From positions 8,753,373 through 8,817,372 of the forward strand of contig NC_135222.1 of NCBI RefSeq assembly GCF_052324685.1: a DNA stretch of 64,000 nt. The letters are read 5' to 3'. This document shows, one piece after another, positions 57,746-64,000 of the stretch. A model generated the notes under the pieces. It was not told where the DNA came from. It did no database searches and was given only the letters and a program-made list of their open reading frames with translations. The first letter of the stretch is position 1, and every line of letters begins with the position of its first letter. The translations under genes and the position numbers were made by a program. Source of the stretch: Brachyhypopomus gauderio (Eukaryota > Chordata > Actinopteri > Gymnotiformes > Hypopomidae).

Positions 57746-60380
57746 GTACTCACTCTGTAACAGATGATTTTAATGATTTTGTACCATGGACACTATGTTA
57801 TGAAATAAAGCATTAAAAATCTGCCAATGCCTTATTTATTTTGCCGTATGTATATGGCAATAAAAATATTAATACGGGTGGATATGTGTGGCATTTTGTA
57901 AAGCTGTAAAACTCTTGGCTGGTATATGGCATAGCCAATACTGTTTCTATGGGAACTAAACATAATTCTAAAACACAGTTCCAGTCCTAACAGCTGGGGG
58001 CGACAGTGGGCAGTAATTCAAACAAAGCTGTGGCATCCGTTCCTAACGTAATTTCCGTAGGTACAAGAATCACCTATGTTCTGACATACGTGTTCAAGTG
58101 TCATTCATTTCAGTGCCGTTAATAACACCCCCCCACACACAGACATATGAATTTGCATGATCCTCCTCTCATTGTGGTTTACACTTTTAACACAGTATTC
58201 TTCTGGTCCAAAGGATGGTTTACTGCAAGCATTTCCCTTGATTTGTGTGTCCAGTCCACTCAGCACTGATATGACCTAAGATAAGCACATTTGATACCTC
58301 CAAGTCCAAATATTTTTAAAAGAAAAAAATCAGGAAGCATGCCTGCTTTATACTGCTGTAAAGCTATATGTGGACATTCTCGTTAGTTTCGAGTTTTGCA
58401 TGAAGCCACATGACCATCAACGGAGAGTTCAGAGTTTTCTTTCTCAGCCTTGTATTGTTTTCACATCACTACTGATGAGCCAGCTACTACATCAGTACAT
58501 TTGCTTAGTTAGAGGGAGAACGCTAAGGCCAAAGAGCAGGTTTTCAAGTTTGTAAGTTCTGTTTAATGATGTGGTTGGTAGAGCATGTGGTAGAATCAAT
58601 TTTTAAACAGTACACCACCCACATCTTCCAGTCACTTATGCAAACACCACAAGCACACACTCACATGCACACACTTACATGCATAGACACACACGCACGC
58701 ATACATCAGATTTCAGATATTTGTCGTAAGCAATTCATACACAGCTCAGAGAAACGGGATCCTCAGCTTCATCTTAGTAAAACCTTAAACAACTTTTCAC
58801 TGCATGTGACCCATCTTTAACATAATTCTTCATTTTTCCTGAGCCTTAGGAAACATGTTAATTAAATTAACAACCATATTTTCTACACCTCTTAATGTTT
58901 CTAGAACATGAGAGGGTGTGTCTTCATCATGATTTTCGGTCTCAAATTGGGTGCTTCCATTTGGTAACACAACTGTTCTAGCTTAAAAATGGTCTTGGCG
59001 CTTACACAACAAGCTGGATCAGGTGTGTTGGAGCAGGAGAAAACAAGATGATCAATCCAAAGGGTCACACAAGTAGTGTATAAAAACTACAAAACATCAT
59101 AAGCAAGGTTAAAATTGTGAAGGACAAACGCAATGCATGTACAATATACATGTTATTTTTTTTAGGGGTTTTACATTGTTTAAATTTGCAAAGTATAAAA
59201 AGTCTTTTCAAACACAGCAGGGAAGAGATTTTTATTAACACATGCTTAGCAAGCAATATTTTATTTCATTCCTGCATATTTAATAGGCATTTATAAACTT
59301 TATTAGTCCAGTTAGTAAATGCAATCATTGACAAATATTATATTACAGAATAAATCTCCATAAAATTTCAGAAGTAAACATTATTTATTGGTTCAGAACA
59401 CTGGCGTCTGTATCTAAATTTTACCTTGTTTTTTTCTTAGAAGGAAATTGCAAATGAACCATGTCAGAATATTAACTTAAATATTAAGCAATTAATTGGT
59501 ATTCATATATGTACAATTTTATGTTCAAATAATCAACTAAGTTAAATCCTTTACAAAAATGAGCTTGAAGCTATTCTATGTGATTGGAAAAAAGGAAATT
59601 AGAAAATATCTGAACAGAAGAAAAACAGTGCTTCAGCCTATGCTCTGTGTGACAAACCCATGCAATTCACATATGAGTTCTTAAAAAAAAAACAGAAAAG
59701 GAAGAAAAACTGGAGATGATGGAGATTAGAATAACAGAACTGCAGGCTCATTCTGAGTAGAACAAAATCAGTTGAAAAGAAATGGAGGCTTTGATCATTT
59801 TTAATAATAATAAAAAAAACATTCACAAGATGCAGAAATTATATATGCTTCGCTGCACACACTGTGATAGGTATAAAATTGATCTTCACGGTAAAACAGA
59901 CAGGAAGTCCTTAGTTCCTCTAACCCTGTGCACACAAGGCTGCTCAAGTAAGTGCGCTATTTCCAGAGTGAGAGTTAAAAGGGACAAGATGGTGGGTAAA
60001 CACTTTATAAGCAGCTCTACTCGTGTGTGAACTGACTTAGCAAGATGTGGGTAATACCTATTTACATTATATATGTGGGTAATACCTCTTTACTATAGTT
60101 CAAGTAACTCAAGAAATGTTTTACACCATACTCTTACTCATGATTGGAGGGAGTTTCATTTCATTAACTGAAAATTAACATGTGACACGAATGTCATTGC
60201 ATTTCATGTACTTCGGTTTGGATCATAAATCAAATTTATAAATGAATATCTGAAACCATAATTTAATCAATGGTGTCAAGATATTAACTTACTTTAGAGG
60301 AGCTACTATTTTATATCCCAGTAATACAATAGGATAATAATTGCACTTCATTATTTGTATTTAAGTTTTATGAGTAGATT

Positions 60381-60580
<200 letters not shown>

Positions 60581-60655
60581 GGGGAGTTGCAAATAAATAA
60601 ACAAACCAGTCGTTCACGCTTCCCCTTTTAACCCAGCATATTTTAACATTTGCAA

Positions 60656-62857
60656 TTACCAGCTTGTTCTGTTGCTCTTATTGTCATGTTGTTTAACACT
60701 CTTGGCTTCTTTCAAGAATTGCTCAGCTTTCTGAAGCTTTTCCATTGCAGTACTGAGTAGGATCCCTGGGTCTGGTCCACCTCCACCTCCCTCCTCATTA
60801 CCTATTTCCCTCAGAAGTTTTCCTGTCTCTTCAAGCTCCACTGACACTTTACTTTGCAAGTCCTTTATGTCACTTTCTTGGGGTACAACTTGGATCTCGA
60901 TAAGGTTTCCCATTGATGACGCCCACATCTTGGAGGGGGACTTTGACACAGATGATTCAGCATGTGAGCTTGTTGCAGGTAGTGGGCTGGAGACAAATGT
61001 GTCGACGGTGCCTTTGGGTGGAGCACTTCCATTTGCTGAGGGCACGTCCTCCGTGCTACGCACGTTTGTATCCAGTGACTCCAGGTCGTCCTCGCTGGTT
61101 TCTGCATCTAAGCCTTGAAAACTATCCTCCATCTTATCTAGTGATGAAGTTACTTGGTCACTGTTTTCAGACTCCTCAGCGGAGAGCTGACCGCTGTCTA
61201 CAGACTTCTCTTCGCATTCCACCCCACATAGTCCGGTAGAGTCCTCACCTACTCCTGTGTTATTTAGAGACAGGATGACAACCTTGTGGTCGCTTTTGGG
61301 CTCTTGAGTGGCTGGTTTCATATCATCTGCAGGGACATTCTCAGAAACTATTTCTACTGAAGGTGATACAAGAGGAGGAAGTGAGCTGCTAGTGGATACC
61401 ACAGTGCCACTGTATACTCCACTGTCCTCCTTTTTGACAGGTGGTTTAAGAGGTTTCTTTTTGGGTGGAGCAGGGGGGGCTGTACTCTTTTTAACAGGCT
61501 CTGGTGTTGAACATGGGGTTAATTTGATTTCACCGTAAGGCTTTGCAGGTTCAGTAGTGACTGGAGCTGCTACACTTTCCGTGTTGTCTGGACAAGCAGA
61601 TTCGACTGCCTTGTGTTCTACGGGGTCTTTCTCCTGTTCTGAATTACGTGAATCCCACATCACTTCTTGGGGCTTTGGAACATTTTTTGAGGGAATGAAT
61701 GCAATGTCCTCTGTCTTAACAGTATTTTCTTCTTCTGCTTCCTCCTGGCATTGTGCATTGTTATCCTTCACATCTTCATTGTCATCATCAGCATCTTCAT
61801 GATTTTCTGGAATAACTTCTGCTTCTTTTATAATCTGTGCAGGTTTGGGTTTCATGTCTTTAGATGGTGTCGAAGGAGGATGGGTGGTCTTGGCTGGAGA
61901 AGCCTCTGAATTGTCTAGCTCCTCTGCATCTGGACTTGGCTTGCTAGGACTGTCTGTTGCTCCAGACTCTACCCCACTGTCTGAAGCCTTCTCCCCATTT
62001 ACCTCCCCACTGCCACATATTGTGGGCTTGTTCTCCTTTGAAGGAGGCATGGGTGGCTTCACAACCTTCTTCTCTTTCACCTCCTCACCTGGCTTCTCCT
62101 CCTCTTGATTTTCAGATGGTTTTTGCTCCTTGGACGGTGGCATAGGAGGCATTAGGATCTTCTTTTGTGGAGCTAAGTCCTCGGGTTTGTTGTCGCTCTC
62201 CTGGCTTTCACTGGGGTTGACCACCTTTGAAGGAGGCATGAGTGGCTTCACAACTTTGTTCTCTTGCACTTCCTCACTTGGCTTCTCCTCTTCTTGATGT
62301 TCAGATGGTTTCAGCTCCTTGGATGGTGGCATAGGAGGTACGAGGATCTTCTTTTGTGGAGCTAAGTCCTCAGGTTTAGTGTCACTCTCCTGGCTTTCAC
62401 TGAGGTTGGCCACCTTTGACGGTGGCATGGGTGGCTTCAGGACCTTTTTCTGAGGTGCAGAATCTTCACCTGCAGCTTCCTCTGGAATGAGAGATTTTGA
62501 TGGTGCTTCCTGTGCGTTTGGACCTCCATTTTGTCCATTCCCATCAGCACTTAGGCAGTGTGTTCCATTAGGTGTACTGTCAGTAGCACTGAGGTCAAGC
62601 CTCAAGATTCCATCCGATGAGACATTTGCAACCTAATAAAACAATTATCAACTTTAATCCTTAAAGGTTTAACATCCATTGTTGTGACAAATGTATAGAA
62701 TGTCAAAGGCAAAATATAGTCATTTGATAGTTTTACTTAGATCTGAATGTTCTCAACATACCTCCTTCATGTGGATCCTGGTTGGTGGCCTTCTGCTTCG
62801 GTTTCCCTTTGGACGAGAGCGAGTTACATGCTCTAAAGATGGTTGTTCAAGTTTTAC
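60656..62857 (-). CDS. plekho2: PLEKHO2, PH-domain protein, last two exons (partial)
   Basis: Two exons in phase 0: 62857-62762 and 62632-60656 with the stop codon. The first codes VKLEQPSLEHVTRSRPKGN and RPPTRIHMKE, typical of PLEKHO proteins just after the PH domain. The second codes 658 residues: an acidic, Pro/Ser/Lys-rich middle with five xPPMPPSK-type motifs in a tandem repeat, and a conserved end (KMWASSMGNLIEIQVVP, then a coiled coil from about DIKDLQSKVSVELEE to EQFLKEAKSV). PLEKHO2 is a membrane-recruited, poorly studied relative of CKIP-1 (PLEKHO1). The PH-domain exons and the start lie right of the window. This part alone is longer than the entire human protein (about 490), mainly because of the expanded middle. 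Confidence 0.92.
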
Positions 62858-64000
62858 CTGCAGTGAAAAAAAGGAAAAAAAATTATAATCAGATTTTTTA
62901 AACAAGCCTTTGCAAGTGATTAATAGCACAAAGCTTATTAACATTAAAGATACTTGTTAGACGTTAAATGGAATCTGTTACTCATGTTGTTGTTTTGGTT
63001 TTACTTCCTCGTTTGCTTTCACACCCCATTATTGGTTTCACCTGTGTCTGGTTTAGTTTTTCGTTTAATCTGTGTATTTATACCCTGCACATTGTTTCTG
63101 TTTCTGATATGTTATCAGAACTAAGCATTGGGATCACACCAGTTAGCTGATACTCTGAACTTTAAGAGAGAGACACCTCCAGTTTAGGAGAGACCAGGAT
63201 TTGCTGCATATCAGCTGACGCAGTTGCCTTGCTTAACATGTACGATAAGGGCACACAGTGGACTGTGTCTAGCTCACCATTTCCTGAACCTCTTGTTAGT
63301 GAACTCATGAATATTGTGGCAAGACTAACCGTAAGCGGCTGCAAGAAAAAATACCAGCCTAGCTCTCCACCAATCACCTCATCTATGTATCTCTCAAGTC
63401 CCATCAGTTCCTGCCCTCAACCCAAGATTCGGACCTCCGAGGGGAAGGTATTAAAAATACACCATGGGCCAAGGCACCGTGCAGGGGCTGCTCCTTTACT
63501 GTCTTCCCTTGTTCTTAACCTCAGAGTGAGTTGCAGCATGTCTGGCACTGAGGGAGTAGCCATGCCTCCATGTCCTGCTCCTGGTGAAGGAGTCACTATG
63601 CTTCTTTCTCCAGACCCACGGCCAGTGGCTGCAGCACCTCCAGACCTGCGACCAACGGCAATCCAGAGGGCTTCAAAGCTTGTCTCACGTGTCGAGAGGC
63701 CATCTCAGCAGCCTACCAGAGGTCTCCAGAAGCAGCCCAGCCTGCTCAAGTGGCCACCTGGCCTGCTCCAGAGGACGTCCCAGTGGCAATTCAGAGTACC
63801 CCAGAGGATGTCAGTCAGCCTGTCCAACCCATTGTGGCTCTACAAGAACTTTCGAGACCTTTAGAACTGATTGTTCTTTTGATGTATTTGCTTATCCGAA
63901 TCATCTGTCATTGTCTGTATTGTTTCAATTGTCAATGTCACTTATGGTTTCCACGCCTGTGTTTTTTTGTGCCGGTCTCCATTCTTGTGTCTTGTGTGAT
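62858..64000. other. plekho2 intron with repeat-like DNA to the window edge
   Basis: Upstream intron of plekho2. From about 62990 a segment with CTTTCACACCCCATTATTGG and GTGTATTTATACCCTG, then a Pro/Ser-rich open frame of 211 codons on the plus strand (63229-63864), resembles dispersed-repeat sequence, possibly an old LTR-retroelement fossil cut off by the window. There is no capsid, protease or polymerase sequence that would confirm it. No PH-domain exon is seen. Confidence 0.3.

Noticed and set aside
63229-63864. 211-codon Pro/Ser-rich plus-strand frame as a gene
   Set aside because: Composition and flanks look like dispersed repeat DNA inside a plekho2 intron; no known domain and no splice partners.

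Overview
The window is nuclear DNA from a vertebrate, almost certainly a teleost fish. Evidence: spliced genes with GT-AG introns whose predicted proteins match vertebrate families end to end, AT-rich intergenic DNA with long CA/GA microsatellites, Tc1-type transposon relics, a tRNA-derived SINE and LINE tails of the kind common in fish. I joined exons by eye on both strands; for every complete spliced gene the exon phases agree and the summed coding length is a multiple of three.

Layout, left to right: the first coding exon and leader of abhd2 (minus); an slc51b-like gene (plus) with an unexpected lectin ectodomain; rasl12 (minus); intronless kbtbd13 (plus); ubap1l (minus); pdcd7 (minus); clpx (minus); spg21 (plus); ankdd1a (minus); and the 3' part of plekho2 (minus, running off the right edge). 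Nine of the ten genes belong to a block I recall from human 15q22.31. The human order as I remember it is PLEKHO2-ANKDD1A-SPG21-MTFMT-SLC51B-RASL12-KBTBD13-UBAP1L-PDCD7-CLPX. Here the PLEKHO2-ANKDD1A-SPG21 piece lies inverted beyond clpx, mtfmt is not visible, and abhd2 has been brought in on the left.

The genes are not one pathway. They cover lipid hydrolysis (abhd2), organic-solute or steroid transport (slc51b-like), an atypical Ras-like GTPase (rasl12), a muscle CUL3 adaptor (kbtbd13), ESCRT-I/ubiquitin sorting (ubap1l), the minor spliceosome (pdcd7), the mitochondrial unfoldase (clpx), endosomal maspardin (spg21), an ankyrin/death-domain protein (ankdd1a) and a PH-domain signalling protein (plekho2).

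The two most unusual observations are these. (1) The slc51b-like gene joins, in perfect phase, a signal peptide and a ricin-B/CysR lectin domain to the single-pass OST-beta-like part. An orphan copy of its transmembrane exon sits downstream. (2) In clpx, the 3' end of the penultimate exon plus its 5' splice site has been amplified into a roughly 21-copy, 25-bp tandem array whose sequence variants are arranged as a mirror image. No CRISPR arrays, operons or bacterial features are present, as expected for an animal nuclear locus.
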